A stretch of 64,000 nt of DNA. Origin: Hexactinellida sp. DTS-2022. Lineage: Eukaryota; Porifera; Hexactinellida. Below are positions 23,463-33,210 of the stretch, in pieces. Positions within the stretch are counted from its first letter, which is position 1. Each line of letters starts with the position of its first letter. The notes beneath the pieces were generated by a model, which saw only the letters and a program-made list of their open reading frames with translations, was not told where the DNA came from and ran no database searches. Where the stretch lies: the NCBI GenBank assembly GCA_028753945.1, contig JAPNXP010000014.1:3410001-3474000 (forward strand). The letters run 5' to 3'. The translations under genes were made by a program, and so were the position numbers.

Positions 23463-24074
23463 TAGCATGGCTCATGGCCTACTATAATTCGGCTTTACAT
23501 GTTGCCGAATCATAGTAGAAAATAAGAGTCCGTTTTTGTAATTTTATTATAAGGTAAACTATGCTTCCTATTGGCATAATTTGCATTGTGTATTGAGTAA
23601 TCAACCATTGTGAGTCCAATGGAACCACTTTGAGAATCTGAGATTTGTGGTTAAGTTGTTCAGGCGCCATTTAACGATCACATCACAAATATACAAATAT
23701 ACAATTCGAGTTTAAAGAACAGCGAGAAAATGAAGATAATTTTCTTATATACTTATGCAGCATAAAATAAATTACTTGTTTATCATCCATCTTCTTTGAG
23801 AAATTGGGACGGGAGGCGGCATTTTATTTTTATTTATTAAATATTGGCTAATATTAATATTAAATTGTTCATGAACTTACAAGAGGTGACGAGTTATTTC
23901 ACTGAACAGTATAGTATTAATGAGGCATGTCTTACACACATACTCAATGTTTACTGTCTTATAGAGAAAAACCTAAAGGGGAATAACAGATAATAATAAT
24001 GTACATGATAACCCCCATAAAATATTTGAGTATGTCATTAAATTAATAATTTATCAATATAATTATATAATTAA
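23463..24074. other. no supported gene
   Basis: AT-rich. A small inverted repeat around ~23480-23520 (CTACTATAATTCGGC, then GCCGAATCATAGTAG) could be a short MITE or hairpin. Confidence 0.4.
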
Positions 24075-25307
24075 TTAATTAGCAAAATAAATTATATAAA
24101 TATTTAACGTAAAGAATATAATTACCTGTTTGACGAAATCAGAGTTGGAAAGATTCGTTGAAACAAGTTTTGCTCTCTTAAGAATAACAACTGTTTTCCT
24201 GAAATGGAGACATCCACAACAAGAATTAACATACGTTGGACCTTGAGATATCTGGGAAAAATAACTTTGAATAACAGAGCTAAATTGCTCTCTATTAGTT
24301 CTATATTTTTCCAGAACATGTTTGTTGTGCTTTTCATGCACATCAGGATCCTTCAATCTCTCGGCCACAGCGTCACTATTCATTGCACGCTTCTCAGGAT
24401 CCTTCAATCTTTCTGCTACAGCGATATTATGCTCAGCACGCTTATCAGGATCCTTCAATCTTTCTGCTACAGCGATATTATGCTCAGCACGCTTATCAGG
24501 ATCTTTCAATCTCTCTGCTACAGCGATATTATGCACAGCACGCTTATTAGGATCTTTCAATCTCTCTGCTACAGCGATATTATGCACAGCACGCTTATTA
24601 GGATCTTTCAATCTCTCTGCTACAGCGATATTATGCACAGCACGCATATCAGGATCTTTGAGTCTCTCAGTCATAGATTCTAGCTGCTGTTTATTATGCT
24701 CAGCACGCTTCTCAGGATCCTTTAACCTCTTTGTAATGTCCCGTAATTGATTTTCTTTGTGCTGAGATAGAAAATCGGGATCCTCACAATCTTCATTGAA
24801 ACGCTCAAGACGAGCCTCATTCTCAGTTTGACAAAACTCTGAGTCATCAGTTCGTCTCTTCTTGATAGCAGCTCTATTTCTATCTTTTCTAGCCCGATAT
24901 CCTTTTCTCTTGCGAAACTTAGGGGCAGAGATACCCTTCTCAGGAGTCATAGGGACATCAGAACACTGGCTAGACAAATCCAGGTCGTTTAGAGGTACAA
25001 CTTGAGACGATATCGGAGTATGTTGTACCGTTTGAGAAGAGGGGAATATAAACACATCTGGTGGGGAACATTCCTCTATCTCCATAGAACAAATCTCTTC
25101 CTCTGTTGTTGATCCAGGTCCGGGATTTATTTCAATCCCACCGATCATCAATAAGGCGCTGATGGTGTTAGCCTGTAGGCGGGTAGACATGCGCAACAAT
25201 ATGTCGAAACATAGACAATACTTTTTGACTATACACTGGGATAGTGGGGAGCTAGCACGCCCACCCCAGCCACTTATTCTTGCTCTATAGAGCTCGATTG
25301 ATATCAT
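24075..25307 (-). CDS. N-terminal part of a Helitron-like protein with a 2A-like peptide and 17-aa repeats
   Basis: The better start is the Met at codon 40 (25188-25190), giving MSTRLQANTISALLMIGG and then IEINPGP. This hydrophobic leader ends in a 2A-like D/GxExNPGP motif (NPGP at 25116-25127), which in other systems skips a peptide bond during translation or acts as a signal. A Ser/Thr/Pro and acidic stretch and a basic patch (FRKRKGYRARKDRNRAAIKK, residues 131-150) follow. About eight 17-residue repeats of AERLKDPxKRAxHNIAV come next, then QISQGPTYVNSCCGCLHFRK, which resembles the 'GP.YvC.CC..l.fr' segment early in Helitron replication/helicase proteins. The frame ends soon after at 24075, so the Rep and helicase domains are absent here, truncated or beyond an intron. 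The Helitron assignment is tentative; the 2A motif and repeats are seen directly. Confidence 0.6.
   Translation of the reverse strand: MISIELYRARISGWGGRASSPLSQCIVKKYCLCFDILLRMSTRLQANTISALLMIGGIEINPGPGSTTEEEICSMEIEECSPPDVFIFPSSQTVQHTPISSQVVPLNDLDLSSQCSDVPMTPEKGISAPKFRKRKGYRARKDRNRAAIKKRRTDDSEFCQTENEARLERFNEDCEDPDFLSQHKENQLRDITKRLKDPEKRAEHNKQQLESMTERLKDPDMRAVHNIAVAERLKDPNKRAVHNIAVAERLKDPNKRAVHNIAVAERLKDPDKRAEHNIAVAERLKDPDKRAEHNIAVAERLKDPEKRAMNSDAVAERLKDPDVHEKHNKHVLEKYRTNREQFSSVIQSYFSQISQGPTYVNSCCGCLHFRKTVVILKRAKLVSTNLSNSDFVKQVIIFFTLNIYIIYFAN
24318..24737 (-). repeat. 51-bp coding minisatellite
   Basis: About eight tandem copies of a 51-bp unit encode the 17-residue AERLKDPxKRAxHNIAV repeat. 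Middle copies are nearly identical and outer ones diverge, consistent with recent expansion by unequal exchange. The plus-strand ORFs across it are shadows of the repeat. Confidence 0.9.
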
Positions 25308-25516
25308 AGCTATTAATAAGTAAAAAATAAAAAGCGAAATATAAAATACATTTAAAGTAAATACAGCAGTGAAAAAGAAAGTTTTACTATATTATCATAC
25401 TATTTAGTATTAATTAAAATAAATTTGATTTCGAAATTTCGGTAGTAATTAATTAAGGCTAATCAATCTCAGAAAATAAAGTCAGAAATTATCACTGATT
25501 TTACAGTTTATTGCTT
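25308..25516. other. upstream region of the 2A-bearing ORF
   Basis: AT-rich; no recognisable promoter element. Confidence 0.3.
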
Positions 25517-26135
25517 TAAACACTACTTCTATATATGTAGTATATAGATCGAGAAAAAAAAATTACTAAAATCGGTCTAGAACTAAAAAATTTGGTATTT
25601 TTGCTTTTTTTATTAATATTAACCCCTATTATGACGAAATTTTTCAAAAAACCACTAAAACGGACAAAGTGAGTTTGCGCCAACATTCGCCCAGAAGTTT
25701 ATATACCAGATATCATGTTAAATCCTCTTCTCTCGTATAGTTTATGAGTAGATCTGTGATTTGTCGGGTTGTATAAGCTTTTTGATGCATTCTTCACATT
25801 TTATGACCTAATCGTGACGAAATTTCATGAAAATCGGAGAAAAGAGGGCTTTTTTGACCGATTTTTTTTTTAAACATCAAAAAAAAAATACTTCTAACTT
25901 TGTTAGAGCTTATACAACCCGACAAATCACAGATCTATTCATGAACTATACGATAGAATAACATTCAACTTGATATCTTGTATTTACACTTCTGTGGGAA
26001 TGTTGGCGCAAACCCTCTAGGGTATAGGAATTTTACATTAGCGAAATCTAAAAAATTAAATATCTCAAAAAATATTTGTAAAATCGAAATTCACGAGACG
26101 ATGTTATCATCATGTATGTATAAGTGTTCTACAGT
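25517..26135 (+). mobile_element. palindromic element, copy A
   Basis: This 619-bp unit starts TAAACACTACTTCTATATA and ends GTTCTACAGT. It is internally palindromic: GTTTGCGCCAACATTC to GGGTTGTATAAGCT on the left pairs with AGCTTATACAACCCG to GAATGTTGGCGCAAAC on the right. An inverted second copy lies at 61445-62047. It has no ORF, and no target duplication was found. Confidence 0.8.
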
Positions 26136-26629
26136 GAAACAATGGATATGCTGAGACCATAATTTTTTGCTGCGGTTGATTAGCCTTAAACATAATTAAT
26201 AAAAATAAATTATAGCAGGAATAGTAAATATTGAATTAAAATTAAAATTGATTTCGAAATTCCGGTAGTAATTAATTAAAAACTTAATACACATAAATTA
26301 TAGCAGGAACAGTAAATATTGAGAACGAATAGTGAGAAAGAAAAAGAAAGTGTATTAATAAATAGAAAATAAAAAACATTACCTTCAAAAATAGAAGTTT
26401 ATCACAATGATTCAAAAGAATAAAAGTCAAAAAGAATAAGTCAAAATGTAAAATAATGAGATAGATAGAAATGATTTAATTTATACTTTTTGAAATTGAA
26501 AATCCATACAGGATATAGAATAGAAACCTGTAAGTATAGATGTTCAATAAATATAATTATCGCAAGTTGAAACAATAGATAAGATTTAACAAATCTAATC
26601 AATATAATTATTACAAGTTAAAACAATTA
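26136..26629. other. no gene; AT-rich repeats
   Basis: It contains GAAATTTCGGTAGTAATTAATTAA-like text seen near 25435 and again near 26255 in diverged form, and iterations of CAATATAATTAT(T/C)(A/G)CAAGTT. Confidence 0.4.
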
Positions 26630-27030
26630 AATAGAAGCCAGCTCGAATTCACAAGTAAATCAATATAATTATTACAAGTTGAAACAATAAAATAAGATTT
26701 AACACTTTTACAGAAATTGAAGTGTGAGTAAACAAAGAAATTTCAATCCCCATTTATGGCAGAAATTAAACCCATTATAAAATATTTTCATTTCCCATCA
26801 GACGCAGAATTTTATGATGAATCCAATTGTAAAATAAAAATTTGGGGTTTAATAAAACATTATTTGAGTTATGGACAAGACAAATTTAGAAAGGTGTAAA
26901 GATGTGTCCAAAATTTGTTAATCAAAAATCGTAACCCCAGGTGCAAATTAGACGGTAACATCGCACCTACATGGAAAGTTTCAGGGCATCAACTATGAAG
27001 CTCTGGCCAGGGCACCGTCTACGGAGAAAA
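26630..27030. repeat. direct duplication, unit 1
   Basis: It shares AAATAGAAGCCAGCT, AATCAATATAATTAT and AAATCGTAACCCCAGGTGC with 27915-28350, in the same order and orientation, about 1.3 kb apart. Confidence 0.7.
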
Positions 27031-27050
27031 AAAAATCCCAAATTGCAGTC

Positions 27051-27136
27051 TGTGCCGACGCATGTTCCTTTGGTGGCACTATATTTTGTTGGTGGTTTAT
27101 TGATAGTGCCTCCAAAGGAACATGCTGTCGGCGCAG
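27051..27136. repeat. palindrome
   Basis: TGTGCCGACGCATGTTCCTT pairs with AAGGAACATGCTGTCGGCGC around a ~35-nt AT-rich centre. It creates the minus ORF at 26967-27194, which I regard as non-coding. Confidence 0.75.
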
Positions 27137-27408
27137 GCTGAAATTTTGGATTTTTTTTCGCCAAGTCATCTACGCCCAAGGTGTGAAGAACCATTTGTTA
27201 AGTGGTCGGAGTCACAAGGAACGATTGTTGAATTTGAAGTTTGTTTCTATCATAAACCATCTAGAGTTTATTGCCATTCATTCATTTTGTATTGATAATA
27301 AAATATATTAGTAGTAATTTATTTTAGCAATGTTATTCACGGTTGGTTGAGTTGAGTCAACAAATTCCTTATATTATATAATTTAATTTAATCCATTGTA
27401 TAGTAATA

Positions 27409-27907
27409 CAGTGCAACCTCTATAAGTGGGGTCTCTATAAATGGGGAACCTCCATAAGTGGGGAATTTTTTTACCATATTCGTAATATCCATACAAATGA
27501 ACCTCTATAAGCGGGGAAGTGGGGAATGGGGGACCATAAATTTCAAGGAGTTTTTATCTCCATACAAAACAACCTCCATAAATGGGGGGAATGGACAAAT
27601 CCTAACATGATTCTTATAAAATATTACAATATTACCAATAAATCGACTCTAAAGTTCTACAGAAAAAATATTTTCGATTGATCTACTCTGATGTTTTTAG
27701 AAGAAATCACCTAGTGTAGATCAGCAGTTAACTAAATTGTCATAATATACAAATAATAACTAGAACGTGTATTAAGGTGTGTGTTATATGAATATTTTGT
27801 ATAATATAGCATATATAATGTTTTTCCAATTGAATTTTATAAACGGGGAATGGGGGGCAATTGAAATTTTCCCCGTCCCAGCTCCCCCACTTATAGAGGT
27901 TCCACTG
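27409..27907. mobile_element. pogo-type non-autonomous element
   Basis: Starts CAGTGCAACCTCTATAAGTG after TA (27407-27408) and ends ACTTATAGAGGTTCCACTG before TA (27908-27909). It is 499 bp, with repeated CTCTATAAGTGGGGA-like words next to both ends. No ORF is recognised. Confidence 0.88.
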
Positions 27908-27914
27908 TACTAGA

Positions 27915-28350
27915 ATTAAATAGAAGCCAGCTGGAATTTATAAGTTAAATCAATATAATTATCGCGAGTTGAATCAATAGAGTAAGATTTAACAAGTTAA
28001 ATCAATAAAATTATTACAAGTTGAAACAATAGAATTAGATTTAACAGTTTTACTGAATCTGAAGTGTGAGGAAACACAGGAGATTGGCACCCCAATTATG
28101 GCACAAACCTAGGCTAAGTTGAACATTTGCGAATTGCCAAAAGGTGTAGAATTTAATTCTCTATCCGTATATGTAAAATTTATCAAGCTAACTATTAATT
28201 ATTTAATGCAATGAGCCATTATTAGTTTAAATAGGTGTTAAAATTATTAGAACAAAAATCGTAACCCCAGGTGCAAATTAGACGGTCACTCCGCAACTAC
28301 ATGCCAAATTTCAGCCCTTAATGTATACAGATGTGGCCAGGGCACCTGCT
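27915..28350. repeat. direct duplication, unit 2
   Basis: Second copy of the 26630-27030 unit, ending in a CGTAACCCCAGGTGCAAATT block and CTACGGAGAAAAAA. Confidence 0.7.
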
Positions 28351-28373
28351 ACGGAGAAAAAATAAAAATAATA

Positions 28374-28505
28374 AAGGCAGTGATTTCAATAATGGGCCAC
28401 TATACTATAGTATAGTCGGCACAGTAAAAATAATAATAATAAAAATAAAGGCAGTAAGATTAGAACTGGGCCACTATACTATAGTATAGTCGGCACAGTA
28501 AAAAT
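28374..28505. repeat. tandem duplication with palindrome
   Basis: Two direct copies of GGGCCACTATACTATAGTAT followed by AGTCGGCACAGTAAAAA. Each centres on the palindrome ACTATACTATAGTATAGT. Confidence 0.75.
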
Positions 28506-29176
28506 TCGGACAAATGCCTACATACTGTGTCGGACAAATGCAGCGAACCTGTACTATTATGCATTAAAATCGTATAGACTCAAATCGACTTGATATCAAC
28601 CCATTTGATAGAAAATTATAAGATACAGTATCTAGATTTGTATTGATTTTTCATAGCAAGATTTTGGTTCCAGTTACACATACGTATAGAGATGAATAAG
28701 AAAACTATAGTAGTTAGAAACAATATTAGAGTTTCATATGATAGCTAATATAGTGAGTAGCATTAATAGATAAATAGAAATTCGTTGACCAGCGGTGCAT
28801 TCCAATTAAAGGGTCGTGAATACGTAAATCACCAGAATCTAAATAAATTACTTACCGGTATGCCTTGAATAATGCATCAAGCATTACCTTGGAAATAAAT
28901 CTGATCTAACGTGGATTTCATCCATGTTAACATGGATGAAAAACTGAACGTTCAGTACAACATGGCAGTATAATTGAATATTAATTCTCCCATCTATTAC
29001 AGGAGATAAAAGGCGAAGGGATCTCATTGTCTCGAGAATGACACTATCTAATGTTTGAAGAAATTTATAGCAGGCTGGCGAAATTAAGGATGCTACAGTT
29101 TACATTATAATGAATTCAGTGTTTTTCAAAAATATCGAGAGCTTATGCTATAGTATTATGTTGCAGTGCAAACGCG
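28506..29176. other. no gene; one perfect 26-bp palindrome
   Basis: Otherwise featureless. At 28916-28941 a perfect palindrome is centred on TTAA (half-site TTTCATCCATGTT). Confidence 0.5.
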
Positions 29177-29312
29177 AGACTGGTGTACACGCGTGTATAC
29201 TAGTGTACACGTGTTCACACCAACTTGCTGGTGTACACGAGTTCATACTGGTGTAAACGCGAGGTTTTAATAAGTTTAGTTAATCTCGCGTTTACACCAG
29301 TGCAAACGCGAG
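29177..29312. repeat. GTGTACACG/GTGTAAACGCGAG palindromic cluster
   Basis: Six or so copies of CTGGTGTACACG-like words lie in both orientations. A 16-bp stem CTGGTGTAAACGCGAG pairs with CTCGCGTTTACACCAG around a 21-nt AT-rich loop (29248-29300). Confidence 0.7.
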
Positions 29313-30354
29313 ATTGAGGATTTATTATACTTGAGGTTCATAAATATTAAATAACTAACGTGGTACGTATTTGTTGACATGCTAGGCAGGATTACTATGG
29401 GAATGGGAATCATTTTATTCCTTGTGGGAATCTACTATAAGTGTGTGTACTATTTATTATTACGTAGACCGAAGTGCACTATATACACAGCTCTCATTAT
29501 TGTCGGTATACCCTTTGAAATCTTGTGTAATTGAATGGGTCTGAAGTATTTTTCCCACAGTAACCCTAAGCATCAATTGATAAGAAATAGTATGTATTGC
29601 ATCTCGTTCTTGCCAACTGTTCCAGTAATTCTTTTAAACTGTCAACGTCAAGGAATATATTTACATACCAATTCGCTCATTAATTTCCTTATATTAATAT
29701 TTTCACTAAGTACTAATCAATAAATTGACATTCATCAATGAATAGAGATAATGAACATTTACATATTCTATTACAACCAGTGGTGTATGCTGTAATTTGT
29801 GTGAGAGGGAAAAGCACTAGCGTATTCTCTTTGTGGGTTTGCTTGTTGGCATAAAACCAAAGTACTTATAAACGTTAAAATCATCTTGGCATGTTCAACG
29901 TAGCCATCGCTAATCCGAACGGGAGATATGACAAATTTTTCGTTCTAAAATAAAAAGAGAAAATTTTTCAATCGGAATTGGAACTTTTTAATTATACGAG
30001 CAATAGTTTCGTTTGGAATAATGAGGTACGAATTAGCTAGGGTGTACTGTACCATAATAAAGGTATGTTATATACAACATATTATCTGGCAAATTTTTTG
30101 AGATATAAACCTCAGGACTATTTCCCAATATTAAATGAAAATGAACGATATGTTTTATTATTTATATTTTTCGCGAAGTAGCAAAACTTAGTATTTACTA
30201 CTTATAATAGGTAGCATACCAATACATCAAAGAAAATCAATCGATAAATTGCTTTTATTAGGAGAAATGATACACTTATCGGAAAAACTTCCAATTATTA
30301 GCAGTACGAAATCCTACTAATAGTCCAGCAATATGGTGCAGGAAATGGTCGAAT
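29313..30354. other. no supported gene
   Basis: AT-rich with no recognised coding or repeat end. Confidence 0.4.
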
Positions 30355-30746
30355 TGTAAGAATCTGATAACATTCCGATCTCCCAATTTGGAGTAACCAT
30401 ATCGAGTGACCCCTTGTTTTTCTCTGGGTATGCGTACTGAGTGCGAATATACTATTAGAAACACTCTAAATAATAATTGTCAAGCCAAAAGTATGCATTT
30501 TTCATATTCCAGGTCAAAGCCAAGATTTATCCAAAATCAAAAGTAGTAGTTGCTTGAAGGAGCACTTCTGTACTTTGATCACAGAAAAAGCCGCAAGAAC
30601 ATGTCTTTGTACTTGTACTACTTCTAGGCAGGCTTGGACCGGCCATAGTTCAATAGTGCAATGCACATGCTCCCCCATTTATTCGTCCTTGTGTCAGGCC
30701 AGTAGCTAGGGGGAGGCTCGCCGGCTAGGTTAACTTTAGTGATATA

Positions 30747-30940
30747 CAGTCAGGTCTGCTTATTATGAACAAGATTTCGTCCGCTTAATATGAAGATTTT
30801 ATATTATGAACAAATCCTACGGTCCCAATTTAACAACTTACATAGGGTTTGTATTAAGTGGCGTTCGCATATTATGAAGTCTCTCTAATATGAACACAAT
30901 TTTTGGTCCCTTGAATGTTCATAATAAAAGAACCTGACTG
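30747..30940. mobile_element. pogo-type MITE
   Basis: 194 bp, flanked by TA on both sides. It starts CAGTCAGGTCTGCTTATTAT and ends ATAATAAAAGAACCTGACTG. Confidence 0.88.
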
Positions 30941-31072
30941 TATCTGACATTTGGATTTGTTGTTGAATTGTAAATTATTGGAGTTTCAATTTCCTCATGC
31001 TCACATTTTGTATTAATACCTCGAATAATCTAGTTTCGCACTTGTACGTAGGTAATGAAATTTGGGTAAATA

Positions 31073-31458
31073 GTACTGTCACTGGAAAATTGGTCCCGAA
31101 AAAATTGGTCCGGGGGACCAAAATTCCATGGAAAACTGGTCATAGGACCATATTTCCATGGAATATTGGTCCCCGAACCAATTTTTTCGGGTAAAATGGG
31201 TCCCGTGGGACCAATATTCATGGTAATATGGTCCTAGCCTGAAATTTTTGTCTGGAAACAATTTCCGCAAAAATTGGTCCGGGGGACCAATTTTCCAGTG
31301 ACAGGCTTATTCATAAAAATGTTTGTCCCAATAAAACGAAAAAACGCCTAGGCTTCTATTCTAATAAATACGGCCACTAATAAACACAAACCTCAGAGGG
31401 ACCAATTTTCCACAAAAGGACCAATTTTCCAAGGGGACCAAAATTTCCGTGACAGTAC
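31073..31458. mobile_element. MITE with repeated GGTCC words
   Basis: 386 bp between TA dinucleotides. The inverted ends are GTACTGTCACTGGAAAATTG and its relative ending TTTCCGTGACAGTAC. The interior iterates AAATTGGTCC/GGACCAATTTTCC in both orientations. The family is uncertain (Tc1-like if TA is the target). Confidence 0.7.
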
Positions 31459-33052
31459 TACTATAGTAGCATTGTTTCTTGCTTCCAAGGGCTTCGCCCA
31501 GGACCCAACTGGGGAGCTAACTGCTCTCCCAGACCCCAAGCTGGCGATGCGATGTTTTAGAAACCATAACCCCCTTATAGCAAATCCTAAATGCACCCTA
31601 CCCCCCTACCCCCCTACCTAGGGTCTTCATATTAAATTATTATACTCAGCTCCCCTGCAATCCTCATAGCCTCACCCACTATTACTTTCTGGCTACAGGC
31701 CTGCATTGTGTAATAGTAATTTGTTAACCGCCTCCCCCCCCCCTAATCACTTAATGGCACCACCCCAAAGAGAGGCTATTCCGATCCTGCTTCTAGGTAA
31801 ATGATTAGCTCATTCAGTCCCAACCAACATTTTCATCACTATTTTCACTCATCTTAATCATCTTACTCACAATATCTCAAAATATATCTTTTGTTCTTGA
31901 ATCAAATGGACCTTTATGTATTTATTAAGTATCTATAAGGTATGAGACGCATTTAATCCAGTCCACACAATAATTCGAACTACATTGACCCATTTACACT
32001 AATTAGACAATAAAACTTGCATCAAAAAAGCGCACCCAAGGGGAGGCTAGCTAACCTTTCAGGGCTGTAGATGGGGCTAACACCGCATGCGGAGTGATAT
32101 AATTAATACGGGTATATAGTTTACATGTTGTTTATATAAAATCTGGGAGGACTTAAGACCCCTAGCTCCCCAGATCTACACCCTTGCCCCTTGAGATACT
32201 CTGGCCCTACCTCTGACCCAACTTGGCTTCCCTCCATTTAATTACTATTAAGCTAATGATGTCTAAGCATTTTATTAGTACAGTAGTGAAAATTCTTTTC
32301 ACAACTGTCATCATAAATTGAAGTGATAAAATTCGACCTTCTCTGGATTCAATTTTAGTTTTTATACAGAACTTCCTCCAATTCAAGCGACGGCCCTTTG
32401 TCTATGATCGCCCAAAGTCCGCAAGTCTCTCATCTCTCATAGTTCTTCTGAAGTTGGTTGTTCAGCTATGATTCAAAATGGAATTTGTAAATACGAAAAT
32501 CGGATTCAGTATACATGATTACTTCTTATAACATTGGAAGTGAGTCTCTATCTCAATAATAAATCCGTTCTATAACGACCTATCACTCTAGTATAATCGG
32601 GAAAAACAAACAAACAAAAGCACAACAATCGAATTTTAACAATATAAATTTATCGTCCCATGCAGCCAGAAAGAGCGAGATATCCCAATAAACATTTGTT
32701 TAATAAAAAGAGAGAAGCGGCTGCGAAGGTTTTAACACTAAAATCTGATGGCGTTACAACAACATAAAAACTAGTCATAATTGTGACTAATTATAACAGT
32801 CTAATAACTAAAATGGTAACTATTTAAAACCACATATAAATATTTGCAGGGTGACGCAAACCCCCATATGGAAGTAAGCTGGCAGATCCCTCCCTATAGC
32901 AGCTTATGGCCAGCTCACGAACAAAAAGGCCCTAAAACAGTGCCCTTGGCAGTCTCAGTCCGCCCTTGTTGCATAAATACAATAACTGAAATGGTTCACT
33001 TATTTTTGGACAAATATTTAGAGTCATAGGTGTTAAAATGGCGAATCAAAAT
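31459..33052. other. interior of the inverted-repeat element; GC-rich debris
   Basis: It holds C-run and GGGGAGGCTAGCTAACCTTT-like patches reminiscent of decayed hAT MITEs. No gene is recognised. Confidence 0.35.
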
Positions 33053-33210
33053 AGCAGGATATGAAAAATGCATACTTTTGGCTTGACAATTATTATTTAG
33101 AGTGTTTCTAATAGTATATTCGCACTCAGTACGCATACCCGAGAAAAACAAGGGGTCACTCGATATGGTTACTCCAAATTGGGAGATCGGAATGTTATCA
33201 CATTCTTACC

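Larger units (their letters stand above)
30355..33210. mobile_element. 2.86-kb inverted-repeat element
   Basis: Arms of about 155 bp: left 30355-30513 and right 33053-33210. Shared text includes GATCTCCCAATTTGGAGTAA, ATATCGAGTGACCCCTTG and TTATTTAGAGTGTTTCTAAT. The interior has no transposase and carries younger MITEs (30747-30940, 31073-31458) and GC-rich debris. Diverged single arms occur at 15.75 and 21.74 kb. No target duplication identified. Confidence 0.7.

Noticed and set aside
24204..24750. Two long plus-strand ORFs across the minisatellite
   Set aside because: They are antisense shadows of the 51-bp repeat; the minus frame holds the 2A motif and sensible composition.
26967..27194. 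75-residue ORF with Cys and Pro
   Set aside because: It spans a palindrome (27051-27136) and has no recognised motif.
31030..31270. Overlapping ORFs rich in Trp, Pro and Gly
   Set aside because: They are translations of iterated GGTCC words inside the 31073-31458 MITE.
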